A DNA stretch of 64,000 bases from Coniochaeta sp. PMI_546. Taxonomy: Eukaryota; Ascomycota; Sordariomycetes; Coniochaetales; Coniochaetaceae. Shown here piece by piece: positions 21,535 to 31,701 of the stretch; position 1 is the first letter of the stretch, and every line of letters starts with the position of its first letter. The notes under the pieces were generated by a model. The model did not search any database. It worked only from the letters and a program-made list of their open reading frames with translations, and had not been told where the DNA came from. The position numbers were made by a program, and so were the translations under genes. Location of the stretch: positions 3,853,277-3,917,276 of the forward strand of contig MU271143.1 of assembly GCA_021432605.1 (NCBI GenBank), read 5' to 3'.

Positions 21535-22707
21535 ATGGAGCATCCGGAGAGAGACCATCCCTCTCCGGAGCATACCAAGGAAGCTCCAGAGCATCTGCCA
21601 TCACAGGTCAACGATTACGCGCAATCCAGGGCACCTTTCTTCGGACGCTTACCCCCAGAGATTAGGCACCAGATATATGAGGCTGTTCTGCAGAGCGCAG
21701 GCCTGACACAGCACATCTACAAGTCCGACGTGGGACACAGCGCTGCCGTCACTCACACGCGTTGCTACATCGACCCTGACGATGAAGACATCCGCGAACA
21801 GCGATATTATGAAACCTTTTCAGAGGAAGAAGCGGATACAAGTTTTGGCAACGATCAGAACATCTATATTCAGAGGGTCTGGAGAGGCCGACAGTACACA
21901 GACTGGTGTAAACATTGGCGATGTGAGGAGACCTCGGAGCCCCAGCAGTTCAGCTCCTTCCTAGGACCCCTGTTGACGTGCAAGCGGATGCATGACGACT
22001 TTGTGATACCCATGTATTCGAGTATTATATTTTCATTCATCAACACGCCGGCCTTGTCTCGCTTCCTTGCAACTACCTCGTCCAGGCATCTGTCGCTGAT
22101 CAGATCCATCCACCTGATATGGTGTGCTTCGCTGGAGACGCACTCACTAGACGAGCCTTCACAGGCGGAGGACTATGATGAACACGAGGACAAGGACGCT
22201 GTCAACCACCATGAGGGAGTCGATAACATCCAAACATGGAAGACAGTCTGGTCGCAGTTGGCACTCTCCAGTCCGCGCCTGAGCCATGTTAGAATTTGGA
22301 TCTACGGCCGCTTTGCGCGTTTCCCTATGCCGGCCAAGGAGTACTTCCAGGTCCTGGACGACTTTGCCAACGGGAACCGTGCGGAGCAAGCACCGAGGGC
22401 CATGGACAGGTTTACAGTGCAGACTGTCTGGACGAGGGAGTTTGACGGTCTGGTGGTCGACGGGCAGGAAGTGCACGAGGACGACGGCGAGATCGTGCCT
22501 GATTGGCTCCGCGGCAGGAGCTTCGAGGTGTCCCGCGTTCCGGCGGTTGAGTACGAGCCTGAGACGTGGATGGCTATGTGGGCTAGACCCCAGGCAAGGG
22601 ACACGGGTGGTCAGGGGCTAGGAGTCATACGCAAGGGGAAGGGTTGGGGTATTCGAGGAAAGGCGCTGGGAGGAGAAGGTGGGAGGCCTGCGTTCGTCAG
22701 GGCGTGA
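21535..22707 (+). CDS. DUF7730-like fungal protein
   Basis: Intronless, 390 residues. After a hydrophilic N-terminus comes GRLPPEIRHQIYEAVL, the F-box-like opening helix of a large family of fungus-specific proteins, followed by an acidic stretch, then GPLLTCKRMHDDFVIPMY and IIFSFINTPALSRFL, the second conserved block. The C-terminal third holds repeated strands (SPRLSHVRIWIYGRFARF). These match the fungal DUF7730 family in my recollection. No enzymatic motif is present and the function is unknown; an F-box-like adaptor role is conceivable but unsupported. The C-terminal 30 residues are Gly-rich (RKGKGWGIRGKALGGEGG). Confidence 0.85.
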   Translation: MEHPERDHPSPEHTKEAPEHLPSQVNDYAQSRAPFFGRLPPEIRHQIYEAVLQSAGLTQHIYKSDVGHSAAVTHTRCYIDPDDEDIREQRYYETFSEEEADTSFGNDQNIYIQRVWRGRQYTDWCKHWRCEETSEPQQFSSFLGPLLTCKRMHDDFVIPMYSSIIFSFINTPALSRFLATTSSRHLSLIRSIHLIWCASLETHSLDEPSQAEDYDEHEDKDAVNHHEGVDNIQTWKTVWSQLALSSPRLSHVRIWIYGRFARFPMPAKEYFQVLDDFANGNRAEQAPRAMDRFTVQTVWTREFDGLVVDGQEVHEDDGEIVPDWLRGRSFEVSRVPAVEYEPETWMAMWARPQARDTGGQGLGVIRKGKGWGIRGKALGGEGGRPAFVRA

Positions 22708-23472
22708 AACTGATCTGTGCTGCGTGGAGCTATGAAGTTCGCTTGTGTTATAGTGATCTCAGTCAGTTCCAGGGTTTGCATTTTCGTGGCCTATTTGGTA
22801 CGGATAGATGCCAACGACAATGTCTGTACTCAAACCGCTCAACATGAGGTCACAGCCTTTACACAATCGAACCAAATCGGAGTGAAGTTGATCCTTGATG
22901 ACCATGGACCTTTACAGTGATTTACAGCTAGCCTCACCTCGTGTAACTTTCGTTTGGGGCTGATTGATTAAAATAGATCTGATGCGCAGAGAAGTTCACG
23001 CACAGTTTACCCCATTGCTCAGTTCCTGCTGCTGTACAACTGTAAATCAGAGGACGATGCGCTCCTTCACCACATGCACGACAACGCGTCGTCCATGCGC
23101 TCACTGGCATCCCGTACAGCCCTTCCAACCTCCTGCTGTATTTGAACACGTTGCGTAAGCTGCGCATATCAATCGACGGGTGGCTTGAGGAATTGGTCGC
23201 GAGTGGCTGAAGCAGGGCGTTTCATCACGATAACGACGAGAAATACGAGCCCGTTGTGGCTTCATGTCACCAATACAGCGCAACTGATGCCTCGATATGG
23301 ACAGAGGCCGGCTCGCGACGTTTTAAGTGCGGTCTTACAGAACGCAATGATATCATAACATATTTACTCGGGATACTGAAGCCAGCTATATAATGCTTCA
23401 TTGAGTCTCTAAATCAGGTTGGCTAATACCATCATTTGCAAGAAATTGACTTGGCCTCACAGCAGTTCAATC
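22708..23472. other. Intergenic; promoter of the secreted surface protein
   Basis: No gene is supported. A TATA box at 23387..23393 precedes the next start codon by 80 nt. Confidence 0.5.
23387..23393 (+). promoter_or_regulatory. TATA box of the secreted surface protein gene
   Basis: TATATAA lies 80 nt before the ATG at 23473, a spacing compatible with a core promoter. Confidence 0.45.
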
Positions 23473-24295
23473 ATGAAGTCTCTTATCCACATTACAACAC
23501 TGCTGGCTTCAGCCTCGCTTCTTGGGGCAGTTGTCCAAGCAACATGTCATGCAGACAAGTAAGTGTCACTCACAAACATTCCCAGTCAACATACTAAACA
23601 AGACTTCTAGCTGCTATCGCGCCTTATTCCCATGCGCCTCGCCCGCAGCAGTCAGTACGGCCGTCGACTTCTGCCTGACGCTGACCGCCGTCAAGGCTCT
23701 AACGACAACGACACCGATTCGAGCGACCTCGGCCTGCGGAACAGACCCGGCCAGATACTCCTCCGCCTGTTCCTGCGGCCCGACCTGTCCAACAACCGTC
23801 GCCACCTCTACCACCACCCCCTCGTGCCCGACCCCGACCGTCGGCGTCGTTCCCAACGGCGACTTCGAATGTGGCATCACCTCCTGGACCCCGGACGTCC
23901 CCGACCTCGCTGCCACGTGGAAGCTCAGCTCACCGGGTGCCACGGGGAACTTTGCCTTCGAGGCCGATCTGCTGCAGGCGCCGGCCAATCCCGAGGCAGG
24001 AGTGAGTGTTCGGGTGACTAGTGCGACTTTCACAGTCACGCCTGGTGTGCCGTACACTCTCACCTTCAACTCGTGGTTCGATAATCTCCTGTCTGGGTTC
24101 ATTGGTGTCGTGGTCAATGGCTCGCCCATCTATACTGTCGATGCTACTGATAAAGGGGCTGGGGCTTGGCACCTGAACACTGTCTCTTATACCCCTACCA
24201 CGTCTACTGTCACCATTCGGTTTGAGTTTCTGTTTGGGACGCAACATGAGCCGAGTGTGCAGAAGGTCGATACTGTGGTATTCACTCCGGCTTAG
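23473..24295 (+). CDS. Small secreted protein: Cys-rich N-domain plus CBM-like beta-sandwich
   Basis: Exons 23473..23558 and 23611..24295 give 256 residues. The intron (GTAAGT, branch ATACTAAAC, TTCTAG) splits the Asn codon in HADNCYRALF. A signal peptide is clear (MKSLIHITTLLASASLLGAVVQA). The N-terminal block CYRALFPCAS...VDFCLTLTA...SACGTDPARYSSACSC is a recurrent fungal extracellular module; a Thr/Pro linker follows (TTVATSTTTPSCPTPT), then a domain starting VVPNGDFECGITSWTP, the usual opening of carbohydrate-binding CBM4/9-like jelly rolls in fungal surface proteins. Ends TVVFTPA, with no GPI signal. Probably binds cell-wall or substrate polysaccharide, or acts as an adhesin; the ligand is unknown. 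Confidence 0.87.
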
Positions 24296-24948
24296 ATGAC
24301 GCATGCCAGCCTGCTTAAGTTGGGAGTGTATGGAAGCTAGACATTTCCACAGAGTTTTAAGTCACAGATACACGAGTCTTTATGCTGTTGTGTTGATACA
24401 ATTGCGAGTAGCTACGAATAAAATTGCATGACCCTTTGGCGACATCACACTATTTCCCTGCGAACCGTCCATACACCAACCAAGCCCATTCTTACAAACC
24501 GACGGATCGATAACATACAATCCTTCGTCATTCAGGGCACAGCGAGCAGCAGAAATGGTACAGACAAAGTCAACTATCTGCAGCACATTGCCCAACATGG
24601 CCAAATCGACCACCCCTCCTTCACCTCGCCGAAAGAGATGGGGGGTAAGTATTCACCTGGTTCGGATACGAAAAGCTGTTCTCCGTCACCACTTTGAACC
24701 CTGCCGGCGAGTACATGGACGGGAGGTCGAGGGTTAGAATATCTGGTCACCCTTCGACCTTTATCTCTCAGGTTGGTAAGGGCCTGCCTACCCCTATCCA
24801 CACCAAGGGCCGCCTCAGCTAGCCACAAGGATGAACCGCACGGCAGCTGACAGTTCAACTCAATGCAACACTTCAATGTAACCCCCATCTTCTAGTTTGG
24901 CTTAAATTTCCCCCTATGTAGAAATATGTATATACCCAAGGCTAGCTA
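24296..24948. other. Convergent intergenic
   Basis: 3' UTRs of two tail-to-tail secreted-protein genes. Small frames only. Confidence 0.5.
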
Positions 24949-25749
24949 CTACACAGTGATGGTATGCACATATTTGACCTTACCATCCTCAACCCTAATC
25001 TCATGACTATCCGGCAAACTGCCCAGCGAGTCAAACGAGCAAAGCACATCCACCGACCCGACCGTCTCGTCAATGACGTACCTCCTGTTCCCGTTATTCT
25101 GCTTACTCCCGCCATGCGGCAGGCTCGCGCCGCACGGCTTCGTCAGGCTCGAGCCCTCCACCCTCTCGCACACGGTGCCCCAGGCAATGCTGTCCGCGGC
25201 CTTGGCGTCGGTCCACATGTCCAGGTACGCGTCGCCGTACTTCTTGAGGATCTCCCGCGACGGCCTGCTGGCTGCGGGGAGGGTGCCCCAGTCCTCCTTC
25301 TGGATGTAGCCCAGGGTCTTCTTGGCGTCGAAGAAGAGCGAGCCCGTGGTCGCGGCTATGGTATCGATGAGGGCGATGGAGGACGTGTCGTTGCCGAGGT
25401 GCCGGATCTGGGTGGCGAGCACGTACGGCTTGGACCCCGTGCTGGAGATGAGCATGGTGTAGCTTGCGCAGGCGGTTGTGTCGGCTGTTGAGCGGTTGAG
25501 GTCGATCTTCAGGGGTGTGCTGATGACGCCGCGCTTGATGTCGACGACTTTGTTATTCTCTTGGTAGGTGAAATTGCTTGTGATGAGATTGAGGCCGTCG
25601 AGTTTGCCGGTGGTCTGGGCGGCTATGTAGCTGTTCGCTGCGGCGAGGAGCCCTTCGCGCGTGCAGTCGGCTGCTAGCGATGTGCCGATGACCGAGAGCA
25701 GAGCGAATGCCTTCATGGCGGACGACATGCTGACCGCAAGGAGTACCAT
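24949..25749 (-). CDS. Secreted DUF8021-like protein
   Basis: 266 residues in one exon. Two in-frame starts are plausible: 25749 (MVLLAVSMSSAMKAFALL) and 25716 (MKAFALLSVIGTSLA). The second gives a textbook signal peptide ending near LAADC. The mature part opens CTREGLLAAANSYIAAQTTGK, continues with a beta-rich core containing TACASYTMLISSTGSKPYVLATQIR and closes with RRYVIDETVGSVDVLCSFDSLG and SHEIRVEDGKVKYVHTITV. This arrangement resembles the fungal DUF8021 family of secreted proteins related to the SnoaL/NTF2-like cone fold. No catalytic residues can be assigned. Extracellular location is well supported; function is unknown. Confidence 0.86.
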   Translation of the reverse strand: MVLLAVSMSSAMKAFALLSVIGTSLAADCTREGLLAAANSYIAAQTTGKLDGLNLITSNFTYQENNKVVDIKRGVISTPLKIDLNRSTADTTACASYTMLISSTGSKPYVLATQIRHLGNDTSSIALIDTIAATTGSLFFDAKKTLGYIQKEDWGTLPAASRPSREILKKYGDAYLDMWTDAKAADSIAWGTVCERVEGSSLTKPCGASLPHGGSKQNNGNRRYVIDETVGSVDVLCSFDSLGSLPDSHEIRVEDGKVKYVHTITV

Positions 25750-26224
25750 GATGTGCTGGTTTCAAGTCTCTTGGCCGTAAAGTTCTGCTTCACCGAGGTA
25801 GTCGACTTGACCCTGACTGCATTGTAAATGACAAGACTCTGATGTGCGCGCTTGATGACCCAGCCTATATACACGGGATTCGAGCCGGCAGTCTGGGTAG
25901 ACATTGGAAGCAATTTAAATGCCGTTATTAATCCAGCGTCAAGCCATGCGGGGAATAGCGGTGATGATCTTCCGGGAGAATGTCTTATAGCGATCTTTAC
26001 AGAAACACTGGTTGAACGCCCGACTGCGAATTTAGGCAGATACATGTGGTAACATCGATCTTGAGGTTGGAAGACACGTCCTTTGTCGACCAGGGCGGCG
26101 CGAAGTTACAAGGTAGATGCGGGATAAGGCGGACTGACGTTGAATGCAAAGGGTGTTTTATATACGGCAAAAGGTGTCTATGTATATGTTCGTAGCATGC
26201 TATTCTGAGCGAGTGTCGAGTGGG
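25750..26224. other. Intergenic; promoter of the DUF8021-like gene
   Basis: Contains a minus-strand TATA box (25866..25871) and, at the far side, the 3' UTR of the SulP gene. No ORF is supported. Confidence 0.5.
25866..25871 (-). promoter_or_regulatory. TATA box of the DUF8021-like gene
   Basis: On the minus strand the context is GTGTATATAGGC, about 117-150 nt upstream of the alternative ATGs at 25749 and 25716. Confidence 0.4.
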
Positions 26225-28769
26225 TCAGTCTGTGCGCCCCGGTAGGTCTGTATCTGGGCTCGCTGCAACCACCAGCTCGCCACCCTCTTCAATCTCAGTC
26301 ATCTTCAGTGCTTCCTGGACGTCGTCGACGAAGTGATCCTCGCCACCGATAAGCTCGACTATGCCAGACCGCTCCATTAGGGTCCATACTGGGTGTCCTC
26401 TCCTTGGCGAGCGGCTGAAGAAGACCCGTACGCCTCTGACAACGTAGCTTCTCACAATCTCCTCCAGCACCTGGGTGCCTGATCCATCCATCGACGTCAC
26501 ACCGTGGATATCAAAGATGACGTTGCGGTTGGAGTCCTCCTTCCTCAGTCTTGGCAGCGCAGGATGCGCCATAGAGGTCCCATACAGCTCTAGCCTTCTG
26601 AGCCTGGTCTTTAGCTCGCCCGTGTTGGCAAATGTGAGCGGCTCCGGTATCTTAACAATCAGACACCCGTCAATGAATTCTAGTCGTTCGGGGTCCGTGA
26701 TGCCCTCCGCGTTTTCGAACCTGTGCGTGCCGGGAATGCGGCCGAGGATCTGGATGCGCGGTCGTGTCGAGTGCCGGATGACTTGAAGTAGAGATAAACC
26801 GACACCGATGGCGATGCCGAGCGTCAGGGAGAAGAAGATTGTCGAGAGCACGATCACTAGCATCAGGCCGAGCTCGGGCCATGCGCGGATGCGGAAGAAG
26901 AAGGAGATGTCCGAGGGGCATTCCTCGATTAGAGACCAGGCTACTACGCTGATCATGGAGGAGAGGACGGGTTTCTGGTTCGTGTTAGCAGGCAGAAGGT
27001 GACGAAGGAGCATGCGAATGGGAGAGAAGAGCTCACAGGAAGGTAGTAGAAGTATGGGAGAAGGAACAAGATGCATATGGTAGTGATGATGCTCAGGAAA
27101 ATCGAGCTCATTGGGCTCACACCTCCAGTTGCTTTATTCACTTTGCTTCTCCCATAGCCTCCAAATGCTGGCAAGCTCATGAAGCAGGCCCCGACAAGGT
27201 TTGCGGCACCAAGAGCGACGAGTTCCCGGTTAGGACTCAGCTGGATATCTGGAAATGCCTTGGTTCCACCCAGGCTCTTGGCTGCTACCGAGGACTCGAA
27301 GAACCCAAGGAGGGCAATGAGAAACGACGTTCCCATAGCATCACGGATGTGCTTCACATGAGAGGTGGCGAAGGGCCAGCGGAACGAGAACAGATGGCCG
27401 GAAGCAGCCTTGATCTCGCCAAGAACAGCGACGCCTTGCCGATCCCATTCGAAGTAGTAGGTGAGCCATGCGGAAAGGACGACAATGATGAAGCGGTCCG
27501 GAATGTAGGCCACGGACGGGTAGCGAGGCGTCAGCCGTTTTTTGAGCTCGCGAAACAGCATGATGACCGCGAAGCTGGTCCCTGCGAGGGCAAAGGTGAG
27601 ACGGTGGACCTTGTCCAGGTTGCCGAAGATGAACCACAGTTTGTCAACGCTACTGCCATGACCGATACCGGGGGTCTTCTCTTGCAACCTGCTGAGACCG
27701 AGCTCAGGGACTAGCTGGTCGACGGCTATCACAACGCCGATGGCCGAGATGAAGCCTCGCAGGAACGGGCGAGATAGGACGCTGTCCAAGAAACCGAGAC
27801 GGGCGACGCCGGCGATGAAAACGGTCGCACCTGCCATACCGGCCACGATACCGCAAATTTTGGCTTGTAGCTCTGCGTCGTCGTCACTGCCTCGGCCGAG
27901 ATCGACGCTCATTTTCACCACGCTGCCCACTAGGAGAGATCCTGCTGCCTCTGGCCCCACAACCATGGACGGACAGCTGCCTAGCATGGCATATATGAAG
28001 GGGTTGAAGACGAAGGCGTACAAGCCGTAGACTGGTGGTACATGGGCGAGGTTGTCGGCTAGGGACAGAGCCATGGGCACGTACATGCCTGCCACAGTAA
28101 GGGCAGCGATAAAGTCGCCCTTGAGATATGACCATTTGTACTCGCGAGACCAGACTAGCACCGGTAGGTAGTATGAGAGGTACCTGTTGTCCAATATCAG
28201 ATCAGTATCGTCCCTCCTGACAGATCCCATGGAGGGGTTGTAGAAGTCACTTACATAAGTGCATCGTCCTTGATGCCGTGCCTCTCGGCAAGGGCACTAG
28301 ATGTGCTCATCTTTTTGCTCTTTATTCTTTGCACCCATTTCCTCCTCCAGTTTCTCTTGCCAGATATCTTGTTCATCAGACCGTCGATGATGGGAACATT
28401 CCCAATGTCGGAGTCGGTATCCGTTATGGACGGCGTGTAGCTTCGGTCACTCGTGGGGCTAAGGGGTCTAGGTGAGAAGGTGCCATGATTACAAGGCCCA
28501 TCGTGGACATGTTCACGCAGGTCAACGACGCTTCTCAGCAGGGGAGTCGTCTCCGTTCCGGGGTTGCGGTGCGGCTGACTCGGTCCAGCCAGCGACAGAC
28601 TGGTCACGGATTCGTCGTTCGTTTGTCGCGGAGAGGATCCTGGCGATAATGGAGGGCTGTCGCTTCGGCTTGTGTAGCTCCGGCGCAAGCTGCTCGGCTG
28701 GGCTGGTGTGTGGTCGCTTTTCGTCGTGTTGCCGCGACCTGGCGCAGTGGGCCGTTGACCTGAAGTCAT
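26225..28769 (-). CDS. SulP/SLC26 anion transporter with STAS domain
   Basis: Exons 28769..28255, 28183..27037 and 26974..26225 give 803 residues. Intron 1 (GTAAGT/ACAACAG) joins DDALM to YLSYYLPVLVW; intron 2 (GTGAGC, branch TGCTAACAC, acceptor ACCAG) joins FYYLP to KPVLSSMISVV. The first ~170 residues are a Ser/Pro/Thr-rich cytosolic tail. The membrane domain has the SulP opening WSYLKGDFIAALTVAGMYVP, a GPEAAGSLLVG segment and FGGYGRSKVNKATGG. The C-terminal STAS domain runs from about residue 640 to 780, with IVKIPEPLTFANTGELKTR and VIFDIHGVTSMDGSGTQVL. Transports sulfate or a related anion; I would compare it to yeast YPR003C rather than to the high-affinity plasma-membrane permeases, so an internal membrane is possible (inference). 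No ATG lies upstream in frame before 28769. Confidence 0.93.
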
Positions 28770-29764
28770 TATGGGAGTGGTCACCTCGGTCGAGGTCTCG
28801 AGGGTGTCAATGGCATCGAGGCGGTGACGGGTGCACCATGAGAGATGTGGACGTCGGAGAACCGATCTGGGCAGTGGAGAACAGCCAGCAAGGTATGTAG
28901 AGGGCGTGCCAGCCTCGATCCTATACACTCAGGGAGGTTTTCGGACAATGAGATTGTCTTCAGGCGAAAAACGCGACTCGGATTCCCAGCTAGAGGGTGT
29001 GGGTACAGTTAGACTTAAGTCTAGGGATAGGAAAACTTTAAGTCCGGGCTCACGACAGGAGGATGACGCGTAGTGGAGACGGTCCAGATATCAGCTATGA
29101 ACAAATAAAGCGAGGCAACAAAGATGAGTTTTATCGATTGTGCATATGCAGCGTCGAACTCGATCAACCTGCTGCTGTGCTAGTAGTGCGGTTGGTTTCG
29201 TCCCTCCCTCATCTGTCTGTCGAACAAAACGAACCAGGGGAAAAAGACATCTCATGTATTCCTTGGCGGGTGCATGTCCTCGGCCCCGCCATTGTCCGCA
29301 TGACGACGGCTCCCGGCATGCCACAGTACATACGATATGGGGTAAGTGGCTGAATCAAGCTTTGGAATTAGGTAATCGTGCATCAAGTCGCTAACAACCC
29401 CACCTGGTCGAGGGCTCACCGTACCGGTTTCCATCTGGTCTTCTTTCCTCTTCAGGATGAGATGACACGAGCGCTGCAGGACATGGCCCTTATCTTCTGT
29501 GGTGCATGAGCGGATCTGTGCCTTTGGGAATCATGGACACTAATAAGCTGTGAGTCACAAAGCACCACAAGGGGAAAGCGCCAGGCAGCGTGCTTGGCAA
29601 GAGCTTGGAACTCCTCCTCAAAGCTGCGTAATACCATGAGAATCGCAGTAAGCGAGGATGAACAATTATCCGCTGACGATATCTTTAAAACGCCTACAAA
29701 CAGACCACTAATCACCCACTTCATCCTCTGTCACTGACTTGGCGCCACCAGCAGGTTGTTGATA
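28770..29764. other. Divergent intergenic, about 1 kb
   Basis: Promoter space for the SulP gene (-) and the hydrolase gene (+). A 90-codon minus-strand frame at 29452..29724 has no recognisable feature and is not called. Confidence 0.5.
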
Positions 29765-30933
29765 ATGTCTGCCATCACCAAGTCAACACATGTCTTCGCC
29801 ACGCATGACATACCGCTCGAATGCGATGTGTACCAGGCCGGTGACTATCCCACAGACTCGCCCGTGCTCTTGTTTTTCCACTCTGGCGGTCTGGTCGGTG
29901 GAGGGCGTCAGGACATTCCGCCCTGGCTGGTACAGGTGGATAATATTCTTCTTTTGCCCGGGAACTCTGTGATTCGCAATGCAGATGCGATGCTTGATGG
30001 CTGATGGCTGATGCCTTGTGCTCCCGTGCAGACATGCGTCAAGAACAAGTGGCCGCTTGTAAGCGCAAGCTACAGACTTATCCCTCAAGTCGACGGCCAA
30101 GGTCTGCTTGAAGATGCAAAGGCCGCGTACGACTTCGCCAAGAAGCTTGGTAACACGAGGGATGAGCCGGAGCGGAAAGTTATCGCTGCTGGCGCAAGTG
30201 CTGGTACGCTTACTCTTAGACACAGATAGCCGTCTGGGCTCCAAATTCTGACGCGTTTCTGCACTGGCTGGCAGGCTTCTTCCTGGCCACCATCATAGCT
30301 CACCATCTGATGCCGAAACCACTGGCATTGCTGGCCAATTCTGGCATTCCCACATTCCGCCATCCGTTCTTCAACTCGTCTGTCCTGATAACTCCAGAAC
30401 CTCTTAGTGAGAATGAGCTGGAGCAACTACTGGCCGAGCCTGTGTCTGTCGGTACCTGTCCTCCAAGTGTCTTTGATGTCAACATGGTGCTGCCATCCGG
30501 AGCGAAGAATTTCCATCATGGTGCCTCTTCACGGGGCCCGGTAAACACAAAAGGCCAGGATCCCAGTCGCGGTATGCTGTACGAATATTTGGTTTACCAA
30601 AAGGGGTTTTTGGACTATGTTGGCAAGGTCGACCCAGGATTTGACTGGGCAGCCGACGAGACAAAGGATGAGACCAACGAGAAGCTAAGCAAGTGGCCCT
30701 TTACCATCTTTCTCCAAGGCGACGAAGACAAGGGGGTGGATAAGGACGTGTGTGTGAGTGTATCCAGCAGTCGAGGCCTCGCAAGCAAGGCGATACTTTT
30801 CATGGCCAAAGGACAAGATCATCTCTTTGGGAGGACATGCTTCCTTGAAGATGATGGGCCAGGCATGGACGAGATTAGGCTAGCGACTCGTATCCTGGAA
30901 AATGCTGTAGATACTGCTCTGAACAGAACGTAG
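29765..30933 (+). CDS. Alpha/beta-hydrolase, HSL/fold-3-like
   Basis: Exons 29765..29935, 30032..30203 and 30275..30933 give 333 residues. Intron 1 has donor GTGGAT and acceptor GTGCAG; intron 2 (GTACGC/GGCAG) splits the Gly of the nucleophile elbow. Joined motifs: the oxyanion-hole segment LLFFHSGGLVGGG (HSGG at 39-42, replacing the common HGGG), SASYRLIPQVDGQGLLEDAKAAYDF and the elbow GASAG at 111-115 with nucleophile Ser113. The distal acid is probably in TIFLQGDEDKGVD and the catalytic His in KGQDHLFG. The family hydrolyses esters, carbamates or lactones; the substrate is unknown. No signal peptide, so intracellular. The downstream co-oriented histidine kinase is 770 nt away and independently transcribed. 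Confidence 0.88.
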
Positions 30934-31701
30934 AGCTTATTGCTTTAGTAAGAGGCTGAAGAGTTTTGAGCCATGGCACCGAAATACTATGTACTTGACG
31001 CCAAAGCGCTCAGACAGGCAGATCAGCTAAGCCACATCTCACATTGGTGAGGCTGAGGTAGAAGAGGCTGAAAAGCCCAGGGAAAAATTGATCAAGAGGC
31101 GTTCCTGAATCAATGATGTCATGGCCCACGATGCCGTCGCGCCTTCGGTGTCGGGAAGGAGGATGGACATGTCGTAGTAAGTACACTACACGTGTAGACT
31201 GCAGGATGACAGGCAGAGAATTACACGCAGGTGACAGAAGTGATAACCTGCATCGAAACTATATACTGTGAATCGTGGTCACCACTTCTTTTATGGCTTT
31301 CATCACTGCCATCCCGGACCTTGCGGATCTGCTGCAGGCATGTAATCAAGGGTCCAAGGGGCAGTCTGTGTGCACTGACATGAGTGGCGGGTGGCTAATG
31401 TTGCCGCTACACGTGGAACATTTACCACACAGGCCACAGTACTACTACGCTACAAGCGGCGGCGGCCCAATTTCCCTGGGTCGAATGGTGTGTACGGGCG
31501 ACGATCACCCCCTCCAAAAGTAGTCGTTCCCCATCACAAAACGTCACAATCCTTTGCGCCGTGAAATTTCAAGTTCGATCCGATTCTACCTTTTGACGTC
31601 CCTTAATCCCTAATACGCACTACTCGAGCTTCTTCCTGTAAAATAGCCCTCGTCTGCTCGTACATCATGATTCTCTGGCGTCGTGATTGAAGAAGCTTGG
31701 A
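30934..31701. other. Intergenic; promoter of the histidine kinase
   Basis: No coding sequence. It carries the second CTACACGTGTAG palindrome (31186..31197) and a related CTACACGTGG near 31409. Confidence 0.55.
31186..31197. promoter_or_regulatory. E-box palindrome CTACACGTGTAG, copy 2
   Basis: Identical to the 12-mer at 11847..11858. It lies 505 nt before the histidine kinase start codon. Possible bHLH-factor site. Confidence 0.5.

Noticed and set aside
29452-29724. 90-codon minus-strand frame upstream of the hydrolase
   Set aside because: No recognisable motif and located in a divergent promoter region.
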